DNA of 64,000 nucleotides. Origin: Achromobacter aloeverae (GTDB taxonomy: Bacteria; Pseudomonadota; Gammaproteobacteria; Burkholderiales; Burkholderiaceae_B). Location of the stretch: the NCBI RefSeq assembly GCF_004121055.1, contig NZ_PYAL01000001.1, forward strand, positions 682,001 through 746,000, in the 5' to 3' direction. Within the stretch, counting starts at the first letter, position 1. Each line of letters begins with the position of its first letter. Positions 8,475 to 19,694 of the stretch are shown here, in pieces. The notes under the pieces were generated by a model. It did not search any database, had not been told where the DNA came from, and saw only the letters and a list, made by a program, of their open reading frames with translations. Both the position numbers and the translations under genes were made by a program.

Positions 8475-9861
8475 AAGCACGGCTTGCGCGGTCATGCAGC
8501 AGGATCGCGTCCTGGCCCTGACGACCGCCGCCGCGGACCTTGGCATCCAGCCAGGCCTGCGGCGCGGCGGCGTCACGGCCATCGCCCCGCAGGTCATCAT
8601 GCTGGAGCGCGACGTCGCCGCCGAGGAAGAGGCGCGCCAAGCCACCGCCCTCGCGTTGCTGCAGTACACGCCCGAAGTCGCGCTGGCCGACGCCGATACC
8701 ATCCTGCTGGGCGTGGGCGCCAGCCTGCGCGCCTTCGGCGGTGCGCGCCGCCTGCTGCGCCGCGTGCGCGCCACGGTCGCCAGCCAGGACCTGCGGGCGG
8801 TGCTGGCCATGGCGCCCACCGCCGGCGGCGCCTGGCTGCTGGCGCAAAGCCCGGCGCGCCGCCGCCGGGTGCTGCGCCTGGATGCCTTGACGCGGCGCCT
8901 GGACGCCTTGCCCTGCCGGCTGCTGCCGCAAGCCCGGCCCCACCTGGACTGGCTGCGCGGCATAGGCTGCCAGACGCTGCGGCAATTGCGCGCCCTGCCG
9001 CGCGCCGGCCTGCAGCGGCGCTGCGGTCCGGACCTGGTCCTGGCCCTGGACCGGGCCTATGGCCAGGCGCCCCAGGTCCACGCATGGCTGACGGCGCCGG
9101 CGCAATTCCGACGGCGCCACGAACTCATCGAACGCATCGAGCACACCGACGCCGTGCTGGCCGTGGCCGGCCGCCTGCTCGAACCGCTGTGCGGCTGGCT
9201 GACGGCGCGCCAGCTGGCCGTGCCGCGCCTGCGGCTGGCGCTGGAACACGAACGGGGCCGCCATGCACGGCCGCCAACGCCGCTGGACCTGGCGTTGGCC
9301 GAGCCCGCGTGGCAGGCCGATCATCTGCGAACCTTGCTGCGCGAGCGCCTGGCCCGGCTAGTGCTGGAAGCGCCAGTCATCGCGGTGGTGCTGGACGCCT
9401 CCGACACCGTGCCGCGGCCCGGCGCCAACACCACCTTGTTTCCGGACCCCGCGCAGCAGGCCGGCGACCAGGCCCGTCTGCTGGACGTCCTGGCCGCGCG
9501 GCTTGGGCGCGACCGCGTACGCGTGCCCTGTCCAACCGCCGACCATCGTCCGGAAGCCGCCAACCGCTGGCGCCAGGCGCATGACGCGGCGGGCGCCGCC
9601 GGTCCGGCCCCGGCGCTGGACCGGCCCTACTGGCTGCTCGATCCGCCCCATGTCCTGCGGGTACGCGACCAGCGGCCATTCCATGGGTCGCCCCTGACAC
9701 TGGTGCGCGGCCCGGAACGCATCGAAAGCGGCTGGTGGGACGGAGACCTGGCCTTGCGCGACTACTTCGTCGCCGAGGATGCCGCGGGCGCCCGCTACTG
9801 GATCTACCGGGAACGCGACGGGCAGGAGGGGCGCTGGTTTCTGCACGGGCTGTTCGGCTAG
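8398..9861 (+). CDS. imuB: ImuB, catalytically inactive Y-family polymerase homologue
   Basis: A DinB-like scaffold (487 residues) that brings DnaE2 to the sliding clamp during SOS mutagenesis. The N-terminus MPIPLWIAVSLPRLAL replaces the catalytic DMDxFYASVE of active Y-family polymerases. The second acidic motif (SLDEA in DinB) is replaced by LLGVGASLRAFGG, so no metal-binding carboxylates remain, as known for ImuB. The C-terminal domain ends with the family signature RIESGWWDGD, then RDYFVAE and WFLHGLFG. It overlaps imuA by 77 bases and is followed 57 bases later by dnaE2. Confidence 0.92.
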   Translation: MPIPLWIAVSLPRLALDALRPPWPLESTACAVMQQDRVLALTTAAADLGIQPGLRRGGVTAIAPQVIMLERDVAAEEEARQATALALLQYTPEVALADADTILLGVGASLRAFGGARRLLRRVRATVASQDLRAVLAMAPTAGGAWLLAQSPARRRRVLRLDALTRRLDALPCRLLPQARPHLDWLRGIGCQTLRQLRALPRAGLQRRCGPDLVLALDRAYGQAPQVHAWLTAPAQFRRRHELIERIEHTDAVLAVAGRLLEPLCGWLTARQLAVPRLRLALEHERGRHARPPTPLDLALAEPAWQADHLRTLLRERLARLVLEAPVIAVVLDASDTVPRPGANTTLFPDPAQQAGDQARLLDVLAARLGRDRVRVPCPTADHRPEAANRWRQAHDAAGAAGPAPALDRPYWLLDPPHVLRVRDQRPFHGSPLTLVRGPERIESGWWDGDLALRDYFVAEDAAGARYWIYRERDGQEGRWFLHGLFG

Positions 9862-9918
9862 CCCGGGGCGAAGGACGGAAGCCGCGCACGGCGGGTGATG
9901 GCGCCAGGGGGATAAATC

Positions 9919-13182
<3,264 letters not shown>

Positions 13183-13217
13183 CGCTCAGCAAGGGCATAA
13201 CGCTTGCTCGCGTAAGA

Positions 13218-13260
13218 GGCTCATGCGGAATTCGTCCGCATGAGCCCGCCATCCTGGCGG
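13218..13260. terminator. Two consecutive perfect hairpins after dnaE2
   Basis: GGCTCATGCGGA (13218-13229) and its exact complement (13235-13246) form a 12-bp stem with a 5-base loop. A second stem, CCGCCA with TGGCGG (13246-13260), follows directly. No T-run is present, so they may be Rho-type or stability structures for the cassette mRNA, or a 5' structure for the small gene that begins at 13282. Confidence 0.55.
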
Positions 13261-13281
13261 TCCCGTCAAGCTCAGGAGTTG

Positions 13282-13506
13282 ATGATGAACCAGCAATCGA
13301 ATCAGCAAGGCCAGAAGCAGCAAGACCAACAAGGCCAGCATGGTCAGCAACAGAACCAGCAATCGCAGCGCTCGCAGCAACAACAGCAGCAGAACCGTCC
13401 GGGCCAGCAGCAGCAACCCGGCCAGCAACGTTCGTCAGGCAGCCAGGGCCAGGCGTCGCAGAGCGGCAGCGGCACGCATCAGAAGGACATGCACAAGTCG
13501 CGCTGA
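13282..13506 (+). CDS. Small Gln-rich hydrophilic protein
   Basis: A 74-residue protein with about one third glutamine (NQQSNQQGQKQQDQQGQ at the start) and almost no hydrophobic residue, ending GTHQKDMHKSR. AGGAG at 13274-13278 sits just before two in-frame ATGs (13282, 13285), which supports translation. It has no signal peptide or membrane segment and is expected to be intrinsically disordered, like small stress or hydrophilin-type proteins. That role is inference only. It is flanked by hairpins on both sides, so it is probably a single-gene unit. Confidence 0.6.
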   Translation: MMNQQSNQQGQKQQDQQGQHGQQQNQQSQRSQQQQQQNRPGQQQQPGQQRSSGSQGQASQSGSGTHQKDMHKSR

Positions 13507-13604
13507 TGGGCACGCCCGCGCTGATCGGCATGTCGCTGCACGCCGTGGGCGCGCAAGGCTGAGCAAGCTCTCGTACGCCACGCACATCCGGCTGTAGAAC
13601 CACC

Positions 13605-13666
13605 CCGCCGGCCGCGCCGCCCCGGGCTCGAAACGAGCGCGGGGCGGCGCAAGACCAGGCCGGCGG
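13605..13666. terminator. Long GC-rich hairpin between the Gln-rich gene and dadA
   Basis: CCGCCGGCC (13605-13613) pairs with GGCCGGCGG (13658-13666). Inside it, a 17-base arm (13614-13630) pairs with 13634-13650 with one mismatch around an AAA loop. Its place between convergent genes suggests a bidirectional terminator without a T-tract. Confidence 0.55.
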
Positions 13667-13681
13667 ACTACCCGCCCCGCC

Positions 13682-14929
13682 TCATCCGGGCAGGAAAGGC
13701 GCGGCATCGATGGGCGTGGGCACGCCCGCCATCTGGGCCGTCAACAACGCGGCGCTGCCGCAGGCCAGGGTGAACCCCAGCGCGCCCTGGCCCAGGTTCA
13801 ACCATAGATTCCGCGCCGCCCGGCTGGCTCCGATGATGGGCTTGCTGCCTGGCGTGGCCGGCCGCAGCCCGGCCCAGGCGGTCGCGGCATCCAGGTCCAG
13901 CCGCGGGAAGACCTCGGCCACCTGGCGCTTGAGCAGGTCGATGCGTCGCGGATCGATGGCGGCGTCGGCGCTCCCGATATCGACCATGGCCGCGATGCGC
14001 AGCGTCTTGCCCATGCGCGCATAGACGATGCGCCTTTCGTAATCGGTCACGCTGATGGCGGGCCCCTCGTCCTTGCGCGCCAGCGGCACGCTCAGGCTGT
14101 AGCCCTTGAGCGGATACAGGGGCACGTTCACGCCCAGCGGCCGCAGCAGCGCGCGGCTGCCCAGGCCCGACGCCACCACGAAGGCGTCGGCCTCGATCTC
14201 GCCCCTGTCGGTGTCGGCCGCGGCGATGTCGGCGCCGCGCCGGCGCAGGCCGCGAACATTCGTGCCCATGCGCAAGGTCACGTTCGGCAGCGTCTTCAGG
14301 CGCTCGAACAAGCCCTCGGTGAAGAGGCGGCAATCGCCGCTTTCCTCGCTGGGGGTGTAGATGGCGCCCGCCAATTGCCGGCGCATGCCGCCCAGGGCGG
14401 GCTCCAGCGCCAGGGTTTCCTCGGCCGAGAGCACCGACTGCTCGGCCCCATGGGCCGCCTGATAGGCCACGAGGCGGCGCGCCTTTTCAAGCAGGCCGGC
14501 ATCGCGATAGGCGATCAGCTTGCCGTTGCGCACATGGCCGAACTCGATCGGGTCCTGCGCGAGCAGGCCGTGCATGGCATCGCGGCTCAGATAGGACAGG
14601 GTCGACAGTTCGGCCGTGGAAGCGCGCGCCACGGCCGCGCGGCAGGCCAGCGCGAAATCCAGGCACCAGCGCCATTGATGCGGGTCCAGTCGCGGCCGGA
14701 AACGCAGCGGCGAGTCGGCCCGCAAGAGCCAGTTCGGCACGCTGGGCAGCACGCCCGGCCCGGCCAGCGGCGCCACATAGCTGTAGCTCAGTTGGCCGCC
14801 GTTGGCAAAGCTGGAGACCTCGGCGGGCCGCTCCCGCGCATCCGCCAGCGTCACGTCGAAGCCCTGGCGGGCCAGAAAATAGGCAGAGGACACCCCGATC
14901 ACACCGGCGCCTATCACGCATACGCGCAT
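13682..14929 (-). CDS. dadA: D-amino acid dehydrogenase (DadA-type FAD oxidoreductase)
   Basis: A FAD enzyme of the DAO family that oxidises D-amino acids to 2-oxo acids plus ammonia and feeds electrons to the respiratory chain. The 415-residue product begins MRVCVIGAGVIGVSSAYFLA with the dinucleotide motif GAGVIG (7-12) and a glutamate-binding strand after it. It has the family C-terminal signature WAGLRPATPGSKPIIG near the substrate and FAD site, and ends close to the usual DadA length. An upstream frame extension of 59 codons has no family homology that I recognise, so the ATG at 14929 is chosen. It diverges from a LysR regulator that probably controls it. Confidence 0.9.
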   Translation of the reverse strand: MRVCVIGAGVIGVSSAYFLARQGFDVTLADARERPAEVSSFANGGQLSYSYVAPLAGPGVLPSVPNWLLRADSPLRFRPRLDPHQWRWCLDFALACRAAVARASTAELSTLSYLSRDAMHGLLAQDPIEFGHVRNGKLIAYRDAGLLEKARRLVAYQAAHGAEQSVLSAEETLALEPALGGMRRQLAGAIYTPSEESGDCRLFTEGLFERLKTLPNVTLRMGTNVRGLRRRGADIAAADTDRGEIEADAFVVASGLGSRALLRPLGVNVPLYPLKGYSLSVPLARKDEGPAISVTDYERRIVYARMGKTLRIAAMVDIGSADAAIDPRRIDLLKRQVAEVFPRLDLDAATAWAGLRPATPGSKPIIGASRAARNLWLNLGQGALGFTLACGSAALLTAQMAGVPTPIDAAPFLPG

Positions 14930-15007
14930 GAAATCATCCTGAAAGAACCGTCTGCGCCGATTCTGGACTTCGCGCGGCCCCCCCGCAAATGCCAAAGCCG
15001 CGAGATG

Positions 15008-15111
15008 GCATAACCTTTGGATATGGCAAGCGGGCCAAACTGGGTTTTCCTCAGGGTTTCCCTGATAGACGATCCAGAGGGCGCGATTATGGGTAAGCTG
15101 CCGCATAACCT
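15008..15111. promoter_or_regulatory. Direct repeat GCATAACCT in the dadA/LysR divergent promoter
   Basis: The 9-mer GCATAACCT occurs at 15008-15016 and 15103-15111, 95 bases apart (about nine helical turns). The first copy sits inside an inverted repeat (CCAAAG 14992-14997, CTTTGG 15015-15020). It could be the binding site of the divergent LysR protein; this is inferred from position only. Confidence 0.35.
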
Positions 15112-15137
15112 ACAGCTATTGCTTTCAGAATACGTCC

Positions 15138-16025
15138 ATGCGCCTGCGCCACATAGAATTGTTCGAAGCCATCCGCGCCACGGGATCGCTAAGCCGCGCC
15201 GCCCAGACCCTGCACATTTCCCAGCCGGCGGCCAGCAAGATGCTGGCGCATGCCGAGGCGCAAGTCGGCTTCAAGTTGTTCGAGCGCATCAAGGGAAGGC
15301 TGCAGGCCACCCGTGAGGCGGACATCCTGGCGCCGGACATCGCCCGCTTGTCACGGGACCTGGAAAGCGTCCGCAAGCTGGCCGCCAACCTCCGGCATCA
15401 TCCGCAAGGCCACTTGCGCGTGGGTTGCGCGCCCAGCCTGGGCCTGGCCATCGTGCCGCGCGCGACCGGCCTGAGCCGGGCCCGCCAGCCGGACATCACC
15501 TTCAGTATCCACACGCACCACACGGGGGAATTGATCGCGGGCCTGCTGGCGCGCGAAATCGACATGGCGGTGACCTACGAACCGCCGGCCCACCCCGGCA
15601 TCGCGCGCATCGACCTGGACCGTTCCGAAATGGTCCATGTCAGCCGGGAACCGGGCGCCGCGCCGGTGCCCCTGGGGTCCGTCGATGGCAACCGCCTGAT
15701 CTCCATGGATCCGCAGGACCCGTTAGGCGGGCTGCTGCAAACGGCCCTGGCCGAGCACGGTGTCAGCCTGGGGACGGCGCTGCGGGTGCAGACCCACTAC
15801 ATGGCCTGCGCCATGGTCGAGGCCGGCTGCGGGGACGCCATCGTCGACGCCTACAGCGCCCAGGGCGTTGCACGGCCCAGCCTCTCGCTGCGGCGATTGG
15901 AGCCGCCGGTCTATTTCCACATCGGCGCCATGGTGCATGCCGACGACCCGCTGTCCGCGCTGCACCACGGCTTCCTGGACTGCCTGCGCACGGCGTGCGC
16001 GGAGGCGGCCAAGTCCCTGCCATAG
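15138..16025 (+). CDS. LysR-family regulator, likely of dadA
   Basis: A 295-residue LysR protein starting MRLRHIELFEAIRATGSLSRA, with the helix-turn-helix AAQTLHISQPAASKMLAHAE and a substrate-binding domain beginning LRVGCAPSLGLAIVPRA. It diverges from dadA across a 208-base promoter region. LysR regulators typically control the divergent neighbour, so a D-amino-acid or related ligand is likely but not proven. Confidence 0.88.
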   Translation: MRLRHIELFEAIRATGSLSRAAQTLHISQPAASKMLAHAEAQVGFKLFERIKGRLQATREADILAPDIARLSRDLESVRKLAANLRHHPQGHLRVGCAPSLGLAIVPRATGLSRARQPDITFSIHTHHTGELIAGLLAREIDMAVTYEPPAHPGIARIDLDRSEMVHVSREPGAAPVPLGSVDGNRLISMDPQDPLGGLLQTALAEHGVSLGTALRVQTHYMACAMVEAGCGDAIVDAYSAQGVARPSLSLRRLEPPVYFHIGAMVHADDPLSALHHGFLDCLRTACAEAAKSLP

Positions 16026-16052
16026 GGACTTAGGTGCTTGGGGGCTTGGGGT

Positions 16053-16865
16053 TTAGGCGCTGCCCGCAGGCCCCTGGCGGTCGGGCGTGGCGTACAGGAG
16101 ACGGACGGACGGCAGGGCGCAACCGCGCGCAACCCGCCAGGCGCCCCCGACGCCGGACGCCACCTCGCTTCGCTCGGGCCCGGGCCGCGCCTCCTGCCGG
16201 TCCGCCGCCCCGCCGGGCCCGGACGTCTTCCCATCCTCCGCCACGGACCACGCCACGCTGGCCACCCAGTCCTCGCCAATTTCCCAGCAACGCGCGCCCC
16301 AGGTGCCGCGTGGCGTGCGCAAGGTCCATCCCTGTTCCTGCGCGCGCAAACCCACGCCGCGCATATCGGCCGGGAAATCCAGTTCGGCCGCCTTGATGAA
16401 CGCCTCCTTCAGGGTCCACAGCTGGTAGAAGAACGTCAAGCGCGCGGCCTCCGGAAGTGTGGCCAGATGCGCCCGTTCGCCGGCATCGCAGCACCAGTGC
16501 GCCAGCGCATCAAGGTCTCTGGTCCGCCGCCGCTCGAGGTCCACGCCCACCCGCCAGCCCGCCGGCGCCCAGGCGACCAGCGCATGGCCGTCGCTATGGC
16601 TGAGCGACCAGGCCCGCTGTGCATTGCCCTGGGTTCCCACGCCGGCCTGCCGCAACGCCGACCGGCTGACGCGCCATTGCAACGACGCCCGCGCGCCGCG
16701 AGGCAAGGCCGCCCGTGCGGCATCGGCGGGCGACAGGACGCCCGCGTCGTAATCCGCGGCCGCCGCCGGACCAGCCCACAGCAGGCCGGGAACGCCGCGC
16801 GCATCCGCGGTCAAGGTAAAACCACTGCTTGTATCGGAATGCAGCACATCCCGGGGAACTTCCAT
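16053..16865 (-). CDS. 4'-phosphopantetheinyl transferase (Sfp-type) of the aryl-polyene cluster
   Basis: Transfers phosphopantetheine from CoA to the serine of acyl carrier proteins. The 270-residue product has the Mg-binding motif VGVDLE and the second motif WTLKEAFIK (F/W-x-x-KEA) of the superfamily. The start is uncertain: ATG at 16865 is used, while TTG at 16898 is closer to a purine-rich site. It diverges from the aryl-polyene operon with two ACP genes, its probable substrates, and corresponds to the PPTase of described APE clusters. The N-terminal 80 residues are Ala-rich and less conserved. Confidence 0.85.
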   Translation of the reverse strand: MEVPRDVLHSDTSSGFTLTADARGVPGLLWAGPAAAADYDAGVLSPADAARAALPRGARASLQWRVSRSALRQAGVGTQGNAQRAWSLSHSDGHALVAWAPAGWRVGVDLERRRTRDLDALAHWCCDAGERAHLATLPEAARLTFFYQLWTLKEAFIKAAELDFPADMRGVGLRAQEQGWTLRTPRGTWGARCWEIGEDWVASVAWSVAEDGKTSGPGGAADRQEARPGPERSEVASGVGGAWRVARGCALPSVRLLYATPDRQGPAGSA

Positions 16866-17023
16866 CTTGAATTCGGACACCCCTCTGTTCCTGTTCAATC
16901 GCCTCTAGCGGCCGGACTACCATAACTTACAGAAACCTGAATATAACAAAATGTATTGCATTATGGAGACAGTGTGACAAGAATGTCTCGTGGACGATCG
17001 CCCGGCCCGGTACACTGCGCGCC

Positions 17024-17794
17024 ATGCTGAAATTTTCAATTCCGCACTGGCACGCCTGGGCGCCCGGAATTGACAGCGTCGAAGCTTGGCGGCAATGGGC
17101 TCAGGCCCCATTCGTCCCGCCTGCCGACACGCCCGCGCCCACGCCACCTCTCGGATTCCTCCCCGCAATGCAGCGGCGCCGTCTCAGTACGCTGGCGCGC
17201 ATGGCCGTGGGCAGCGCCTGGCCGCTGACCCAGGCGGGCGAAGCCCTGCCCATGGTTTATGCATCCCACCACGGCGAAACCACCCGCGGTTACGAATCGT
17301 TGCAAATGCTGGCGCGCGACGAGGCCCTGTCGCCCACGTCCTTCAGCCTGTCGGTCCATAACGCCTGCGCCGGCATGTGGTCCATCCTGCGGCACGATAC
17401 CACCGAGACGGTGGCCTTGTCGGTGCAGGGAGACGGCCTGGAAAGCGCCATCATCGAAGCCTGCCTGCTGCTGGCCGCCGGCCATCCCGCCGTGCTCGTG
17501 GTGCTGGCCGAGGAGCAGGCGCCCGCTGCCTATATGACATGGATCGACGACATTCCCTTTCCCTACGCCCTGGCGCTGCGACTGACCGCCGGTCATGACT
17601 ACGAACTGGCATGGTCCGACCGCGCCGATCCCGCCGTCGACAACCCGTCGGCGCCCCAGGCGCGCGGCGCCAGGGACGGCGAGTCCCTCGCCCTTCCCAA
17701 TCCATTGAGCCTGTTGCGCCACCTGGCGCTGGGCACCGTCACCTGGACGCACGCGCACCAACGGCGCCACTGGCGCTGGCAACACCTGTCATGA
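17024..17794 (+). CDS. Ketosynthase-like chain-length-factor subunit (ApeC-like)
   Basis: A short (256 residues) beta-ketoacyl-synthase N-terminal-like protein, the expected partner of the APE ketosynthase. It contains the KS-like segment SVHNACAGMWSI and lacks the second half of a ketosynthase with its two histidines. In described APE systems ApeC pairs with the active ketosynthase ApeO as a KS/CLF heterodimer. Here Cys115 sits where a KS nucleophile would be, which is noteworthy for a presumed inactive subunit. It is the first gene of the operon, and its TGA overlaps the next ATG (ATGA at 17791-17794). No clear ribosome site precedes it. Confidence 0.8.
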   Translation: MLKFSIPHWHAWAPGIDSVEAWRQWAQAPFVPPADTPAPTPPLGFLPAMQRRRLSTLARMAVGSAWPLTQAGEALPMVYASHHGETTRGYESLQMLARDEALSPTSFSLSVHNACAGMWSILRHDTTETVALSVQGDGLESAIIEACLLLAAGHPAVLVVLAEEQAPAAYMTWIDDIPFPYALALRLTAGHDYELAWSDRADPAVDNPSAPQARGARDGESLALPNPLSLLRHLALGTVTWTHAHQRRHWRWQHLS

Positions 17795-18615
17795 GCATGG
17801 AAAACCGTATCGATCCCGTCGCCGAATCCCTGCCGCCCAGGCAGGACGCGTGGCTGCTGCGGCTGTTCGCCACCGCCTTCGCCTTCGCCGCCTTCGGCGT
17901 GGGCGGACTGCTCCTGCGGCTGGCGGTCTTTCCGCCGCAGCGGCTATTCTGCGCGGACCTGTCTCGCCGGCAGCAGCGCGCACGCGGCGCCATCTTCTGG
18001 ACGTTCGGTGTATTCATACGGCTGCTGGTGCGCACCGGCGTGCTGACCTTCGAATTCCGCGGCGCCGAACGGCTGGGCCGCCCGGGCCAGATGATCGTGG
18101 CCAATCATCCGTCGCTGCTCGACGTGGTGTTCCTGCTGGGCCACGTTGCCAACGCCAACTGTATCGTCAAGCACAGCCTCGCGACCAATATCTTCACCGG
18201 CGGGCCCGTGCGCAACGCGCGCTACATTACCAACGATGAAAGCCTGGAGATGTTCGACCGCGCCGCCACGGTCCTGCGCGACGGCGAGACCCTGCTGGTA
18301 TTTCCCGAGGGCACGCGCACACCGCGCGGCGCTTCGCCGCGCTTCCATCGCGGCGCCTGCGCCATCGCGATGCGCGGCGCGCGCGCCGTCACGCCGGTCG
18401 TCATCCACATGAACACGCGCAGCCTGACCAAGGGCGAGCCGTGGTACCGCATACCGCGCCAACGCATGCACTACATTTTCGAAGTCGGTCCGGACCTCGA
18501 TCCGCAGCGATGGACCAGCCAGCACCCGCTTCCCATCGCGGGCCGGCTGATGAATGAACATTTGCATAACTATTTTGAAATGGAGCTGAAGCGGGATGAG
18601 CCAGCTGGAAAATGA
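17791..18615 (+). CDS. Lysophospholipid (PlsC-type) acyltransferase, APE cluster
   Basis: A 274-residue membrane acyltransferase with an N-terminal hydrophobic segment (AFAAFGVGGLLLRLAVF), the catalytic NHPSLLD (HX4D, 105-111) and the glycerophosphate-site motif FPEGTR (171-176). In APE clusters this position is held by ApeD, thought to attach the polyene chain to a lipid. It overlaps the gene before (4 bases) and the ACP gene after (20 bases), so translation is coupled. Confidence 0.87.
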   Translation: MSMENRIDPVAESLPPRQDAWLLRLFATAFAFAAFGVGGLLLRLAVFPPQRLFCADLSRRQQRARGAIFWTFGVFIRLLVRTGVLTFEFRGAERLGRPGQMIVANHPSLLDVVFLLGHVANANCIVKHSLATNIFTGGPVRNARYITNDESLEMFDRAATVLRDGETLLVFPEGTRTPRGASPRFHRGACAIAMRGARAVTPVVIHMNTRSLTKGEPWYRIPRQRMHYIFEVGPDLDPQRWTSQHPLPIAGRLMNEHLHNYFEMELKRDEPAGK

Positions 18616-18856
18616 AATCAAGATCCTCATCATCGAGGCGCTGGGATTGGAAGACATCACGCCCGAGGATATCGACAGCCATGCCGAACTCTTCGGCGAC
18701 GGATTGGGCCTGGATTCCGTCGATGCGCTGGAGCTGGGGCTGGCGCTGCAAAAGCGCTATCGCATCTCCATCGACCCCGAAACCCGGAACATGCGCAACC
18801 ATTTCGCCACCGTGGCCAATTTAAGCGAGTTCGTCTCGGCGCAACGTGGCGCCTGA
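18596..18856 (+). CDS. Acyl carrier protein 1, APE cluster
   Basis: An 86-residue acyl carrier protein with the phosphopantetheine site GLGLDSVDALEL (Ser41). It carries the starter or growing polyene chain. It is the first of two ACPs (ApeE/ApeF equivalents) and is acidic, as expected. It overlaps the acyltransferase gene by 20 bases and is followed by the second ACP after an 18-base gap. Confidence 0.92.
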   Translation: MSQLENEIKILIIEALGLEDITPEDIDSHAELFGDGLGLDSVDALELGLALQKRYRISIDPETRNMRNHFATVANLSEFVSAQRGA

Positions 18857-18874
18857 GTATCTGGAGTGAGTGTG

Positions 18875-19129
18875 ATGCAGACCCGGGAAGACATTTTCAA
18901 CGTGCTTCGCGACGCGATGGTGGACCTGTTCGAAATCGAGCCCGAGCGCGTGGTGCCCGCCGCCAATCTTTATACCGACCTGGAAATCGACAGCATCGAC
19001 GCCATCGATCTGCTCGATCACATCAAGCGCAAGACCGGCCACAAACTGGCCGCGGAGAACTTCCGCGCCGTGCGCACCGTCCAGGACGTCGTCGACGCGG
19101 TGATGCGGCAGCAGGAAAGCGCCGCATGA
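18875..19129 (+). CDS. Acyl carrier protein 2, APE cluster
   Basis: An 84-residue ACP with the site DLEIDSIDAIDLLDHI (Ser40). ATG at 18875 is chosen over a GTG at 18866 because GGAG at 18863-18866 is then correctly spaced. It differs enough from ACP1 to suggest separate roles (starter loading against chain extension), as reported for APE systems. Its end overlaps the next gene by 4 bases. Confidence 0.92.
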   Translation: MQTREDIFNVLRDAMVDLFEIEPERVVPAANLYTDLEIDSIDAIDLLDHIKRKTGHKLAAENFRAVRTVQDVVDAVMRQQESAA

Positions 19130-19686
19130 CGCGAGCCGTCCTGGCGCTCGCCTTGCTTGCGGCCGGACTGGCCTACCCGTTTGTCGTTCATGCCGGCCTG
19201 CAAGGCGGCGGCGCCCGTTGGATCGCGCTACCGCTGGCCGTGCTGTGGCTGGCGCGCGCCCTGACGGCGCGGCGCGGCCAGGCGGGCGGCCGCCTGCTGC
19301 CGGCCCTGGCCCTGGCTTTCTGCCTGGTGCTGGCCTTTGCCGAGGACCCCCGCTGGCTGCTTTGGTATCCGGTCCTGGTCAACGCCGGCCTGTTCACTGT
19401 CTTCGGCGCCAGCCTGGTGCGCGGCATGCCGGCCATTGAACGCCTGGCGCGCTTGCGCGAACCCGACCTGCCCGCGTCGGGCGTCGCGTACACGCGCCGC
19501 GTGACGCAGGCATGGACCCTCTTCTTCGCCCTCAACGGCGCGGCCGCGGCCGCCCTGGCCCTGTGGGCGCCGACCGCCTGGTGGACCCTGTACAACGGCT
19601 GCATCAGCTACATCCTGATCGGCATTCTGATCGCCGGCGAATGGCTGCTGCGGCCCCACGCGCGCAAGGCAGCCCAGGCCAGGTAG
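19126..19686 (+). CDS. COG4648-type membrane protein, APE cluster
   Basis: A 186-residue integral membrane protein with about five hydrophobic segments (MTRAVLALALLAAGLAYPF, WIALPLAVLWLARAL, LLPALALAFCLVLAF, YPVLVNAGLFTVF, CISYILIGILIAGEWLL). It matches the small membrane protein always found beside the ligase in APE and xanthomonadin-type clusters (ApeG). Its role is unknown, perhaps holding the assembly line at the inner membrane. Confidence 0.82.
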   Translation: MTRAVLALALLAAGLAYPFVVHAGLQGGGARWIALPLAVLWLARALTARRGQAGGRLLPALALAFCLVLAFAEDPRWLLWYPVLVNAGLFTVFGASLVRGMPAIERLARLREPDLPASGVAYTRRVTQAWTLFFALNGAAAAALALWAPTAWWTLYNGCISYILIGILIAGEWLLRPHARKAAQAR

Positions 19687-19694
19687 ACAAGAAT

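Noticed and set aside
13240-13281. Longer start for the Gln-rich gene
   Set aside because: The added segment begins inside a perfect hairpin and has no ribosome site; AGGAG precedes the ATGs at 13282/13285.
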